This document shows, in pieces, positions 1 to 10,289 of a stretch of DNA of 64,000 bases (the stretch's first letter is position 1; each line of letters begins with the position of its first letter). Source of the DNA: Benincasa hispida (taxonomy: Eukaryota > Streptophyta > Magnoliopsida > Cucurbitales > Cucurbitaceae); contig NC_052357.1 of NCBI RefSeq assembly GCF_009727055.1, positions 88,078,336-88,142,335 of the forward strand. Reading direction: 5' to 3'. The notes beneath the pieces were generated by a model. It was not told the DNA's origin, made no database searches, and was given only the letters and a program-made list of their open reading frames with translations. A program made the position numbers and the translations under genes.

Positions 1-516
1 AGGACGGTAAGAAGCAAGTTCATTCCACAACGTTTTCATTTTTGCAAAGTAGGTCGTAATAGAGAATTGATCTTGAGAAAGAGTCGATAACTCACGACGA
101 AGTTGGAAGATCCGAGGTCTGTTCTTACGTTGATGTCGCCGTTGAAGATCAACCCAAATAGCCCGTGTTGAATCAGAGATGTTAACACTCGCAGATATCT
201 CCTTCGAGAGAGAATTGAGAATCCATGCCATAACTACATTGTTACAAATAATCCACGAATTCCGCAAATCTCCATCAGGTTTGGACAAACTTTCATCAAC
301 AAATCCAAGTTTGTTCTTGACCGTGAGCCCTAGAATCATAGTACAACTCCATGAAGTATAGTTAGACTTTGTCGGAAAATCTAAGACGAGGACAAGATTT
401 GTGCTGTCAGAGTGATGGAGAAAATAAGGATTCAAACATTGATCAAGAACTGAGGAAGAAGATGAAGAGTTTGCCTTCAATGTTGAAGCAAAAGGGTTAT
501 CGGGAAGGTCGGTCAT
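1..516 (-). CDS. Ty1-copia gag, N-terminal part, cut by window edge
   Basis: Reading the minus strand from the ATG at 516-514 gives 172 codons with no stop to the window edge. The translation opens MTDLPDNPFAS, followed by a serine run and a segment NPYFLHHSDSTNLVLV that matches the N-terminal domain of plant copia gag proteins. It continues with NYTSWSCTMI, KLGFVDESL, VVMAWILNSLS, IWVDLQ and TYFAKMKTLWNEL, in the order of the gag-polypeptide (UBN2-like) domain. Gag would form the virus-like particle of the retrotransposon in the cytoplasm. The reading frame is undamaged as far as it goes, unlike most other elements here, so it could be a young element or a retained gag-only copy. The C-terminal half, including any zinc knuckle, is outside the window. 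The family call is secure; the state of the whole element is unknown. Confidence 0.8.
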   Translation of the reverse strand, partial: MTDLPDNPFASTLKANSSSSSSVLDQCLNPYFLHHSDSTNLVLVLDFPTKSNYTSWSCTMILGLTVKNKLGFVDESLSKPDGDLRNSWIICNNVVMAWILNSLSKEISASVNISDSTRAIWVDLQRRHQRKNRPRIFQLRRELSTLSQDQFSITTYFAKMKTLWNELASYRP

Positions 517-564
517 GGAGAAAAGGGAGAAAATTCTGAAAACCCTTGAGAGAGACTGAAAACA

Positions 565-574
565 TCTGATACCA
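565..574 (-). other. Initiator-Met-tRNA-type primer binding site (partial match)
   Basis: On the minus strand TGGTATCAGA lies 48 bp upstream of the gag ATG. It equals the first ten bases of the usual copia primer binding site complementary to initiator tRNA-Met; the match stops there (ATG follows instead of GCC). Its position between the gag start and sequence further upstream fits a 5' LTR beginning just above 577, but I could not find the LTR's TG...CA ends. Confidence 0.5.
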
Positions 575-576
575 AA

Positions 577-2647
577 CTCAGGGTAACTTAAAATTATGCC
601 TCGAATATTTATTAATGAATTGGCACAATAAATAGGCGATCAAAATACATGTGGCATAACCAGAAAACAACCAACTAACCAATCAAAAACTAATTCTAGT
701 AGTTCGTTTTTAACCTTCATAAAGTTATACTTGGATTGTTCTTATTGAAATTTCAGAAAACATTATTTATTAAATAATAATTTTATCAATTTAAATTTGA
801 AATTATTGTTAGTTCTTTAAATTTTGTTAAAAAATTATCTCGTAAAACTTGTAATTGTTCAAGTAAACCGTGGATTTTTCAATTTGGATATTTAATGGTA
901 AGGCATTAATTTAAATAAGGCGAGCTAAAAAAATAAAGATTGCTAATATTATTACCAAAACAATAATTTTGGAGTAAGTCTAATAAGTTGTTTAAAGTTT
1001 ATAAGATAAATTTATGTTTTGAAATTAGAGCCAAATTAGAATTAAGTTTTATTGTGTTATGATTAAATAATGTTGATAAAGTAAATTCAAGTGTATTGTT
1101 TGTAACTCGCCTTACAATTAAAATTTGAGATTCAAATCATTTTCCTTGAAAACATCTTACTAAGAGCATAACTAATAGAATTAGGTTAAGATAGGAAAAT
1201 CAAAACACAAAAAATAATTTTCAATTTAGAAAATTTCCGTTAATTAATTGATTACCATTAGTATAGACACGGGCATAGCGCAACTCACATAAGAACTTCG
1301 AATTCTATCCCTCCAAATGATTGTGCTAAAAAATGCTATCAAAGATGCAACAAGTCAGTTTGGAGTCGAAAGAACTTGCACAATAAACGTTGCTATCATC
1401 TAGTACTGATATTACAGTTTTTTCTCCCCTTTTTTTCCCATGATAATGCTTATTGTTGTAGACTATATTAAGGTATTTAGATATGGCTATGATCAACCAA
1501 ACTATATCTTTGCTGAAATTACCACACCAAGTACTAGATCTCATTCGAGTAAATGCTATGCCATTGTCTTTGGCAGGTGATAAATTCAGTAAGAAAAGCA
1601 TATAAGAGGAAAAAAAGAAAAAAGAAAGTGGGCATGAACACTATTAATGGCATACATCTTCTAAATTTCTTTGTGCATCCAATTCTTCTACAAAACATTA
1701 AGTCATTTCAATTTCCCATTCTTAACAAATTCTCAAGACTTGTAAGAACATTGAGACAAGGTTATCTACCCCTGTGGGAAAAATTTCTGGTTTTGTATAA
1801 AGAAAGCTTCGTTATGGATATACCTTCACTTTGCATCACAAATTGGATAAGGAGAAGTTGAAACTCTTTACCCAATCTAGGTTTTCATGTTCCAATTGTT
1901 CCATTTTGTATATCCAATAGTTCATATAGATAGGCTAAAACGGAGAAATTATTCAAAGAGATCACCACAATGAGACGGACAGATTCACATTGTTGGATGT
2001 ATATATATGAAAAAGAAACATTGCATTAGTGGTTGTTGGAAAATGCAGGTTTTCAAATACACATCCAACAATTAATAAGATGAAGTCATAAGGTGGTGGC
2101 TTTGTTGAATAATTTTTCCTAGGAATGACACTAAAAGTAGGAGGGCATTCATTTCCTTAGGTTGAATAATTTATAGCAATTATATAATCCCAACCATCAA
2201 AGCTTTAAAGACACAATAACTATGTAATCAAATTCAAGTTTCCTTTAACAATGAGAACAAACCAAATAGCTGAAATCAATGAAAAGACAGTGGATTTCCA
2301 TTATTACAATGAAACAGAAGGAAAAAAGGTTCACAGAAGGAAGACTAGAATGTTGTACAAGATTAGAAGAGGCCATTAAAATAGACAATTGAAATAAAGA
2401 CAACATTAGACCAAACAGATACTGCTCAATCACATAGAAAGCTCTGAAATGGAGACAGATAGGCAAGCTTTCAAACAAGAAAAAGAAAAGCCAAAGCATA
2501 AACAGAAAGAGAGATAACTCAGGAATGAAGAAACCTGATGAGATAGTTTCAGGATTTTTCTTCTTCCCACAATATAAGCCATTGAGAAAGTAACCCAAAT
2601 TCTGATCCCTGCAAACAAGCCAGCAATGGGGAAGTAGCTTCACTGAC
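577..2647. other. Gene-free stretch between copia gag and TCP gene
   Basis: AT-rich sequence. The first few hundred bases may be the LTR of the minus-strand copia element. Short open frames at 1326-1601, 1553-1861 and 2245-2643 are low-complexity, overlap on opposite strands and show no recognisable domain, so I do not call them genes. The part near 2200-2647 may be 3' untranslated sequence of the TCP gene. Confidence 0.4.
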
Positions 2648-2672
2648 TTTATTGGTTAACAATGAACAAGTC

Positions 2673-2777
2673 CTGCAAAAAAGAAAAAAGGAAAAAGAAA
2701 ATCCAGTTAAACTAATGGTGTCTAGAACTAAAATTGGAATTGTGTGAACTGGGTATTGATCTAATGTGGTTTCTTAC
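2673..2777 (-). other. Predicted intron in the 3' UTR of the TCP gene
   Basis: On the minus strand, 39 nt after the TCP stop codon, TTCT is followed by the donor GTAAGAAACC (from 2777). A 105-bp stretch then ends in a pyrimidine-rich run TTTTTCTTTTTTGCAG at 2673. Both ends fit plant splice consensus. The donor lies less than 50 nt from the stop, a distance normally tolerated by nonsense-mediated decay. An AATAAA is read on the minus strand at 2648-2653, about 20 nt after the acceptor, and could be a polyadenylation signal. This is prediction from motifs only. Confidence 0.5.
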
Positions 2778-2816
2778 AGAATAAGGAGAAAGATTTTAGC
2801 AGTTGTTTTAGCAGAT

Positions 2817-4130
2817 TCAATGGCGGGAATTGGAGGAAGCAGAGGATGGTTTTTCAGAAATACCATCATGTTCCTCTTCACCCGGGATACGCGCTGGAAT
2901 TAGAAACCTGGAGAATCCGCCGGAGGCGAGTCCAAGACCCGGAAAAGAAGATTGGTAGATCGACAGTGGAATTAGTTGCGGTTGATTATCGACGAAGGTG
3001 ATTGATGGGTCTATCCAAGCGCGAATCGAGGGCGTGTAACTGGACTGAAGGGGTCCCCTCTGAGAAACCAACTGGTTTTCTCCGAACAGAGGTTGCAGAA
3101 TTGGCAACGGTGGCGATAGAGGCGAAAAACTCGAGGTCGTTGGCTGCGAGTTGTATACGAATAATTCTCCATTCACACCTCCAGCTCCGCCATCTCCGCC
3201 TCCACTATGATCTGCACTCCCTGTGTTCCAATGCAATATCCTCTGGAATTGGCTGATTTCCACGGCCGGTGGGGGTTGCTGATCCGACCATCCATCGAAG
3301 CAGCCTAATGGTGTTGATCCAGAGAAATAGAGATGATCGTTTTGATGATTTTGAGCAACTGGATGCTGAGTTCGTTCGGATTCGAGCTTCAATGTTGGGC
3401 CTTGAAGAGACTGCAAGGAGAGTCCTAGATCTTGCGTTCGGCTATTGGTTCTGGAGAGCAAATCCGGTGGGAACGCATCGAACTCGAAAATCGACGACGG
3501 TGTCTCTGTCGCTGTCGTCGTAGTTATCGGTAAAAACGATTTGAAGGTATCAACGATTGAATCCGAATCGAAAGATGGTGGAAGAAAGCTGGAGTTGTCG
3601 CTATTAGGGTTATCCTCTGTGGAAGCATTCTGCAAATTCTGCATAGTACATTCGGAAATTCCGCCGTCGCCGGCCACCAAATTCCCTTTCCGATTACTAA
3701 TTCTAGTGGTACTCCCCTCCAGTGAGTTAATAGCAACTGGAATTTTATTTTCGCTGTTCTTCTCTGCCTGCGTTGTCGATTTGTCGGTGCTCGTATCCAA
3801 AACATTTGGATTCCATCCGGGAAGCTCTCGAAGCTTGTCTATGGCAGGTTTGGCCTTCTTGATGAGCCAGTCGACGGCCTTGCTCGGCCGGTCGTAGCCA
3901 AGGCGGTCCTGCACGTCGTAGAACTCGATGGCGGTGTGGGCAGAGAGTCTAACACGACGATCCCTCGGGCCTTTCGCCGTGCAAACTTTGCTGTGACGGT
4001 CTTTTCTTCCAATCGAACGAACAATGCGACCTCCTTGAACCTCCACGATTTCACTCCCACCTCCACCGCCACTACTTCTTATTCCCGATTTTGATGATTT
4101 CGCCGGCCATTGATTGCTGAACAACCCCAT
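2817..4130 (-). CDS. Class II (CIN-type) TCP transcription factor, TCP3/TCP4-like, miR319 target
   Basis: The single-exon frame encodes 437 residues from the ATG at 4130-4128 ([11 protein letters not shown]) to TGA at 2817. A glycine run (21-25) leads into the TCP domain at about 40-98. It has the basic region GRKDRHSKV, the motif [20 protein letters not shown], the helix-loop-helix part [20 protein letters not shown], and the preceding EIVEVQGG block typical of TCP3/4/10. The C-terminus contains [12 protein letters not shown] and [13 protein letters not shown] and ends [11 protein letters not shown], which is characteristic of the TCP3/TCP4 clade. CIN-type TCPs are nuclear DNA-binding proteins that promote the switch from cell division to differentiation in leaves. 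A miR319 site lies at codons 357-364. The frame stays open upstream for about 70 codons but has no ATG there, so a start at 4331 would need TTG; I prefer 4130. It is the only apparently functional gene in the window. Confidence 0.92.
   Translation of the reverse strand: MGLFSNQWPAKSSKSGIRSSGGGGGSEIVEVQGGRIVRSIGRKDRHSKVCTAKGPRDRRVRLSAHTAIEFYDVQDRLGYDRPSKAVDWLIKKAKPAIDKLRELPGWNPNVLDTSTDKSTTQAEKNSENKIPVAINSLEGSTTRISNRKGNLVAGDGGISECTMQNLQNASTEDNPNSDNSSFLPPSFDSDSIVDTFKSFLPITTTTATETPSSIFEFDAFPPDLLSRTNSRTQDLGLSLQSLQGPTLKLESERTQHPVAQNHQNDHLYFSGSTPLGCFDGWSDQQPPPAVEISQFQRILHWNTGSADHSGGGDGGAGGVNGELFVYNSQPTTSSFSPLSPPLPILQPLFGENQLVSQRGPLQSSYTPSIRAWIDPSITFVDNQPQLIPLSIYQSSFPGLGLASGGFSRFLIPARIPGEEEHDGISEKPSSASSNSRH
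3040..3060 (-). promoter_or_regulatory. miR319 target site in the TCP coding sequence
   Basis: On the sense (minus) strand the site contains GGGGACCCCTTCAGTCCAG, the form known from miR319-regulated TCPs. It encodes RGPLQS, conserved in TCP3/TCP4 proteins. Pairing to the miR319 5' region (the TTCAGTCCA part) is uninterrupted, with mismatches near the middle and 3' part as in other TCP targets. Cleavage here would lower TCP levels in young tissue. Confidence 0.9.
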
Positions 4131-4570
4131 TTTCCCTTCATCTTGGAAGCTCCACCCAGCGAGAGATGAATCCGACACCGGAGGAAAACAAGGACGCTTC
4201 TTGGTTTCATATACGTACTGAAGGTTTCGTTCATCTTCTTGTTCCTCTGTGTTAGTGAAGTTTATAACCTGACTCCGATACCGCCGTTGAAGATGACGAT
4301 GACGATGATTCGACTGAGGATCCAGGCTCAATCCCTTGAGATACCCTTCCTCCAGCTTTGATTAACAGTTGATTCCTATTCCAATTCCTCTTCACTTTTC
4401 TGTAACACCCTCTACAACTACAACCACCATTGTTATGATCTCTGTTTCTGTAGCCTCTCCAAAAGGGCTCCGCCATTCAATCTTCTCATTCACCATCAAG
4501 ACCTCCAAATCAAAATTCCAATCAAACCCACATGCGAAAAACGAATCCTACAACCCCTAACCCATCTTTC
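4131..4570 (-). promoter_or_regulatory. 5' leader of TCP gene with four upstream ORFs
   Basis: Reading toward the TCP start, the minus strand holds ATGGGTTAG (4565-4557), ATGTGGGTTTGA (4533-4522), a 34-codon uORF (4496-4392) and a 74-codon uORF (4476-4252, starting MAEPFWRGY) that ends 122 nt before the main ATG. The TCP frame itself has no stop from about 4365 to the main ATG and also has no ATG in that stretch. Either the leader represses translation, or an intron removes part of it, or a non-AUG start extends the protein. The sequence alone does not decide between these. Confidence 0.5.
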
Positions 4571-4891
4571 CTTCACTTTACAGATAGACCAAATGGGAAA
4601 GTGATTAAAGAAAATTGCAACTTTCAAGAGAGAAGAGTGTGGGCTGGGAACTTGAAATTTCTAGGAAAAGAAAATGGAGGGATTACAGAGTGGGAAAAAA
4701 GTTTTTATGGGAAATGTGATGGTGAATGATGGGAAAGTAGAAATTTTTGGATGGGCCTATGAGAGGGCTTGATTGTGACAATTGGAGGGTATGCCAGCTT
4801 TTTTCTTCTGCGCTACCATTGTTATTAAAAACAAGATATCTTTCTCTGTCCTTATAATCACTGCCTCCTCTGACCCATGGATCTCATCATG

Positions 4892-5648
4892 ACACTACAC
4901 TACGAGAGTGGTGATCATCGGTAGGACCGGGTTAATTTGAGAAAAAAAAAACCGTCGCTGACAACCGATGACTCGAGTTTTATCAGTCGGTTTTGGAGTG
5001 CCGCCCGAGGACACGGTCGATCGGTCGTTTTTATCGGTTTTGGTAAACCCATCAAACTTTTTAAAAAAATAAAAGAAAAGAGTGAGAAGGGATGAAAAGG
5101 AGAGAAGAAAGAGAAAAACGAAGAACAGAGGAGAAGAAAGAAGAAGTTTCAAATGGAGAAAGAGGAGCGACGAAAAGTGAGAAATGAGAGAGAATATAAA
5201 AAATGAGTTGGAAAGAAGAAAAGACAAATGCATGATGGAAAGAGAATGAAAGAGATGGAAAGAGGAATAAATAGGCGTGTCAAGTTGGAAAAAGAATAGA
5301 GAAAATTATTTTCTTAGTATTTATTTTTATTGATAATTAATCATTTTACGTAAATCAAGATATAATGATGAAGAGAGAGAAAAAGATTAATTGTTTAATA
5401 GTAATTTTACACCCATCCGTACCATTGATTAGGTAAATCACAGTTTTTACTTTATTACACGCGTAAAGCGATATAAGTTCGATGCAGATGTCAAATATAT
5501 CGGACGGTTCGGTCGGCAACCCAACCGACCGTTCTTCGGTTTTCAAAATATAAACCCGCTGCCAACCGGAAAGCCTTTGAATCCGGCCGGCCGACGTCGG
5601 TTTAGCCGGTTTTTATCAGTTTTTTCGGTTCGGTTTGCACACTACACT
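4892..5648. mobile_element. Candidate non-autonomous DNA transposon flanked by 10-bp direct repeats
   Basis: ACACTACACT occurs at 4892-4901 and again at 5639-5648, bracketing 737 bp. Both inner flanks are GC-richer and full of CCGACCG, CGGTTCGG and GGTTTTTATC words, while the middle is AT-rich. The right inner end read inward is GCAAACCGAACCG, a word common at the ends of plant hAT elements. The left inner end does not mirror it, so there is no clean terminal inverted repeat. A 9-10 bp duplication would fit Mutator-like elements and 8 bp would fit hAT. The class is undecided. Confidence 0.35.
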
Positions 5649-6371
5649 TTATATTTCTAAAATTTACATGATTATTGTCTCATCTTACAACATTTCATTG
5701 TTGAAGAAATTTATTAATATTGTAATACTTAAGTAGATGACCACTTAAATCCTTTTTTATATATATGAATAGTCTTTTTACCTTTAATTCTTATACTATT
5801 GGTTACTATTCCTTATTTTATCTTCTTTTTTAAAAGTTAAATCTCAACTAGAATACAATGTACTCTTCGAATAAGAGTGAGAGGTCCAATATTATAACTT
5901 TTGGCTATCGAATAACTTACATTGTTTTATTGTCATAAACAAATGGTGCACAACACTTGTTGAACATATTCCTTTACAATCCTACCACAATATGTCATTT
6001 GATGTTGGTTATTTATTATTTCGAAATTCTAACATTTTGGTTTAGGGTATGTGTCTTAATCAATTGAATTACGCTCGTATTAGCTAGTAAGAATCGGCAC
6101 CTACGTGCACACATAGGCATATTTAAAAGATAATAATTTTTAAAAAATTATTTTTGTTTATGAATTTTGACTGCGAATTCAACTATTTGACTTTAAAAAA
6201 TCTACAACTCATTATAAGAAGTTAATGAGAAAATATATTTAATTTTCAAAAATAAAAAATCAAATAATATAAATTTCGAAAATGTTGCTAAATCATCTTT
6301 TGAATCATGTTTACCAACTGTTGATAAAAGAAACAATAAATAAATAAAAATGGCATTGTTGAAATAGTCAT
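5649..6371. other. AT-rich intergenic DNA with a SINE-like trace
   Basis: No gene seen. On the minus strand at about 6030-6110, GAGCGTAATTCAATTGATTAAG resembles a degenerate tRNA box A, and the sequence downstream at 6030-6045 weakly resembles box B. This may be a remnant of a tRNA-derived SINE; support is weak. Confidence 0.25.
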
Positions 6372-6722
6372 TTTTAAGGGGCATCCAATCCCTTGGCCTC
6401 TCGGAAACTCGATCTCGGTCGTAGGCGAAGGAGACAAGGGCGAGGCACCTAACATGCTCGAGACTCAACCTCCATCCGTCATTAATGATCTCAATCCGCA
6501 GCGGCATAAGCATTGATTAACGTTGTGAGCATCTCGGGTGTGAAGGAACAGCCATCAGCAGAGGTAGTACGATTCTATCTGTTCGAGTCTTACAGCTCTG
6601 TCCCGGCATCAGGACCTCCCCTTTCCTTTGTCACGCTTGACGACAATCCACTTTCTATCTCCCGAATACTCAGTGGATGAAGAGGAAAGCGGGCTCGAAC
6701 CCGCAACTTCGGCCTTGACTAT
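6372..6722. other. GC-rich insert resembling organellar (probably mitochondrial) DNA
   Basis: About 350 bp with roughly balanced base composition sits abruptly inside DNA that is about three-quarters A+T on both sides. It contains a tRNA-Asp(GUC) fragment of organellar type near its right end and no protein-coding frame that I recognise. Organelle-to-nucleus transfer (NUMT or NUPT) is the simplest reading. I cannot tell mitochondrial from plastid origin by eye; trnD exists in both. Confidence 0.45.
6689..6719 (-). pseudogene. trnD(GUC) fragment, organellar type (anticodon-right arm plus T arm)
   Basis: The minus strand reads TCAAGGCCGAAG followed by TTGCGGGTTCGAGCCCGC. This matches the 3' half of organellar tRNA-Asp(GUC): anticodon-stem right arm, variable loop and T arm with GGTTCGA. 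The acceptor strand that should follow is replaced by unrelated sequence (CTTTCCTCTTC), and no D arm or 5' half is found upstream. It therefore cannot form a tRNA. Nuclear tRNA-Asp has a different T-arm context. Confidence 0.45.
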
Positions 6723-7549
6723 TAATTTTCTATTTGTTTTGTATGCAATACTTATATTCCTTTTACTTTCTTTTCTTTTTTATCCTCTCCTTTTCCAATT
6801 CAACAGTGTTGTGTTGCTTTTTAATTACTGAAAATTTGGGATTTAGAGAGTATTTGCTCTTAATTTACTTATCCATATAATTTCTCAAACTGGGTTACAT
6901 AATTTTTACGGTCAAACAAATGCAACAATCTTTTGAATCCCAAGCGTTGATATACAGGTCAATTTGATGATAATTTGGTCTATAAAATATCAATTACTAT
7001 TTAAAAATTCAATCATTTAATCCTCTATCTCGTAAATATTAAACTCAATAAAAGAACGAATATCAAAATGTCCAAACAATGACCAAAGTTAAAAACTCAA
7101 ATATGGTTAACCTTCTTATCGAACATATAAGAAAACTTGGAAGGACTCTCTCTGATCATACTGTGAACGATTCTTCTTTCTTCGTCATACCATAATAAAA
7201 TTATTTAAAAATAATGTGGAGTTTATTAAATAAAATAATATATCAATAATGATATTTAATGACGACAATACCTGATATCTTCTCCTACATGTACTGTTTG
7301 ATAATAATTAAATCGTAATTAATAAAATGTCAAATTCACAATATGCTTTTTTAGTTGAAATATACAAATTACTGGTTTAAGAATACATTTTCTAGTGTTA
7401 TAATAGTTTGATATACATTATTAACAATAGAATGCACTTTCAATTATTCCAAGAGACATGATATTGAACATAATTGGATAAATTATTCAAAACTATTAAT
7501 TTTTTTTTTTTTCAATTTTATTCATTACCAATTATATATAGATAAGCAT

Positions 7550-8339
7550 AGGGATGTCCATTTACTCCGTGGTTCGAGGCCCCACAGGGATCCGCCCGAG
7601 GTGGGAAGTCCCCAATTAGACGGGAAATGGGTGAAGGAGTGGAGATAATTTTTTTCCGTTGATTAAATGGGGACAGAGACGAGGATTATATTCCCTGTCT
7701 CCGTCCCCCACCCGATGAATATATTATATAATTATATATATATAATTAATTAATTGTTATTGTTATTATTATTAACTATTAACATAATATGAGTTTATTA
7801 TTATATTATTATAGTTATAATAATTATTATTTTTATTTTATCTATATACTTTTTTACGAAAGTTGTGGTATAAAAAGTTAGTTATTTTATAATTTTCATT
7901 TAAACCTTTTCATACTTTAATATTTTCTAAATTGTTTTACCATTTAAGACTTTCTACCTTAAGCCATAAATGTTGTAGTATTTAAATGAAAATTTTGACT
8001 ATGATATTGTAATATTCAAATTTTAACTTTTAAAAATTATAGGATTAATTATATTTTTTACGCGTATAATAGTATTATTTTTTATAATAAATTTTTATAC
8101 TATTTTATTTGAATGAAAAAATTGTTGGAAATAATTCATTTAATATATATAATTTATTTGATTGAGTAACAAAAATTGTTAAAAATGATATATTAAAAAA
8201 CGGAATAAATGTTCTCCACGGGAAACTCGATCCCCGCGATTTCTTGTGGAGAATTTCATGGGGACGGAAAATGAAATAAGGGGCAGTGACGGGGATGGGA
8301 AGCCTTCCCCATCCCCATCCTGTCCCGTGAATATCTCTA
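7550..8339. mobile_element. hAT-like non-autonomous element
   Basis: Flanks ATAAGCAT (7542-7549) and ATAGGCAT (8340-8347) form an 8-bp duplication with one mismatch, the size made by hAT transposases. The left end is AGGGATGTCC and the right end read inward is TAGAGATATTCACGGG. Both subterminal 150-bp regions are rich in GGGGAC, CCCC and GGATGGGG words, and the interior is AT-rich with no transposase frame. It shares its ends and G-rich subterminal style with the element at 25916-26568. Confidence 0.65.
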
Positions 8340-8347
8340 ATAGGCAT

Positions 8348-8592
8348 CCGTATTAAATGATATATATAAAATTTGGAATTGATCCATAAATAATAAATGA
8401 TTATGTAACATCAACTTTCAAATCCTAATGTTATAATGCCTTGGTTGCATTTAATATCTATATCAGTGAAGGTTAATAATGTAATATTTTGTACTCGATA
8501 ATTGTTGAAGTGAAATAATATTTAACTTAAAAATTGTATTTCTGAATGTCGTTTCAAGTTAATTACACTTTCACTAAACATAACTTATTTTT

Positions 8593-8633
<41 letters not shown>

Positions 8634-9894
8634 ATATATATATATATATATCAACATATGAAGATGAGGTTCAAACTTTTAATTTCATGATCGAAGATAT
8701 ATGTTTTTTAATTAATTAATTAAGTTGGGTTCAACTTGACATACTAATTAAACACAAATCACAACTATGATGTTTGACATGATTTTAATCTTTAATGTAT
8801 AATCCAAAACATCTATATATACTCTTGTTTATTCAACGCATTCTCATAATATATATTACCTCTCTAAGTATACAATTTATGTGTTCTATTTGTTAGTAAT
8901 ATCGTTTTAATAAAATTAAAAGTGTTATTACCACGAGTCTAAATAAATTTTTTAAAAATCTTAAATTTTATATATGAATGTAGTGCCACTTTTATTTATT
9001 TATATATAGATAGATAGATAGAAACAACAAAATTTATACATACAAATATCCATCACAATATTAGATTTTTATTGATATTTATACATTTCTATGATTTACC
9101 ATCGTCAACATGAAAAGTGAATTGTCATTTTCATTATACCATATAAAATCGATGTAACATTTTTTTTAAAAAAAAAAAAAAAAAAAACATAACGTGAATA
9201 TAATATTATACCAAGTGTTCCAATTAATTTTTTTTAAAAATGTAAAATCGTGTTTTAATAATTAAGATAATATTTGTAATTGTTTATTATTAATTTTTCT
9301 CATAAATTTTTATCGATATTTTCATCTCCATTTCTATAAAATGGAGAGATGAATATATATTTTAATAAATTTATGAAAACAATGTCTTTTTATACAAACA
9401 ACAACAACAACAGTTGTCCATTATATGTAGACGAAAACGATGTCTTAAAGTGATTAAACTATTATTTCTACTAAAGCATTAATGTCATTCTTGTTTCATT
9501 TATACAATTATTTATTTGAAATATATATAGAAACACAATTTGACAGAAGATAGATGTTTCCAATACAATATTTTTAGACAATTGAATTAAATAGATGGAG
9601 CTTTTCAACCTAGGATTTGTGAAGAAAATATATTGAAGTGTATAAGTTATATTTGATATTTATAATGATTTTACCTAGCTAGTCTAATTAATTCTCAATA
9701 GTGATAACTAAATATGACTTAATTATGATCTTTTGACATGCAATATTCTTGCATATCAATTATCAATCAAATAAAATTTGTTGTTAATATATACTAGCTC
9801 AATAGACAATAATCAATAATTTCATATTTTATTCTTTATATATATATAACAATATTATAACTTTGTAAATGGCCACAAATCACTTATTCGATGT
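8348..9894. other. AT-rich intergenic DNA
   Basis: No gene seen. Contains a long (TA)n run and a poly-A tract near 9170-9187. This is the host sequence into which the copia element at 9900 inserted. Confidence 0.6.
8596..8650. repeat. (TA)n microsatellite
   Basis: About 27 TA units, interrupted once by ATAATATA near 8630. Confidence 0.95.
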
Positions 9895-9899
9895 GTTAA

Positions 9900-10289
9900 T
9901 GTTGGGTGAAAATTTAATTTTCAAAATTAGAGGGAACCAACTTTTTTGGTTGGAGAATCCCACATTGGAAAATTTGGTGTTAGAAGTCTCATTTATGTAC
10001 TCTAACCTTGTGTTTTAGGTTTAGGCCCTAAGGGGTAACCATGTTTTAGATTACTTTTAATAAAAATATTATTATTATTATTATTATTATTGAGTTTAGA
10101 AAGGGTGCACGTTCCGATCGGTAACGCTGCATTTCCGATCGGTTTCATTTGGCTGTGGCCGTCGTGTCAATACGCGAAACATCTTAAAGAGAGCGAGCGC
10201 CGCGACTCTGCCTATAACGACTATTCGCCTGGCCGTCGTGCCTTGACAGTTTACAGTTCGTCGTTCTGAGGGCCCTGCCGTTTTCAATA
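9900..10289 (+). repeat. 5' LTR of the copia element, internally deleted
   Basis: Starts TGTTGGGTGAAAA and ends near TTTTCAATA. Aligned by eye to the 3' LTR (19606-20357), it shares the first ~150 bp and the last ~200 bp. It lacks two inner blocks of roughly 115 and 180 bp, one of which carries the TATA box seen in the 3' LTR at 19996. It should therefore not be able to start transcription. Confidence 0.85.

Noticed and set aside
1553..1861. 102-codon plus-strand frame
   Set aside because: Lysine-rich low-complexity start, no domain, and an overlapping frame on the opposite strand.
4128..4331. N-terminal extension of the TCP protein starting at 4331
   Set aside because: The first codon would be TTG. 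There is no ATG in the open stretch, so I kept the first in-frame ATG at 4130 and listed the extension as a question.
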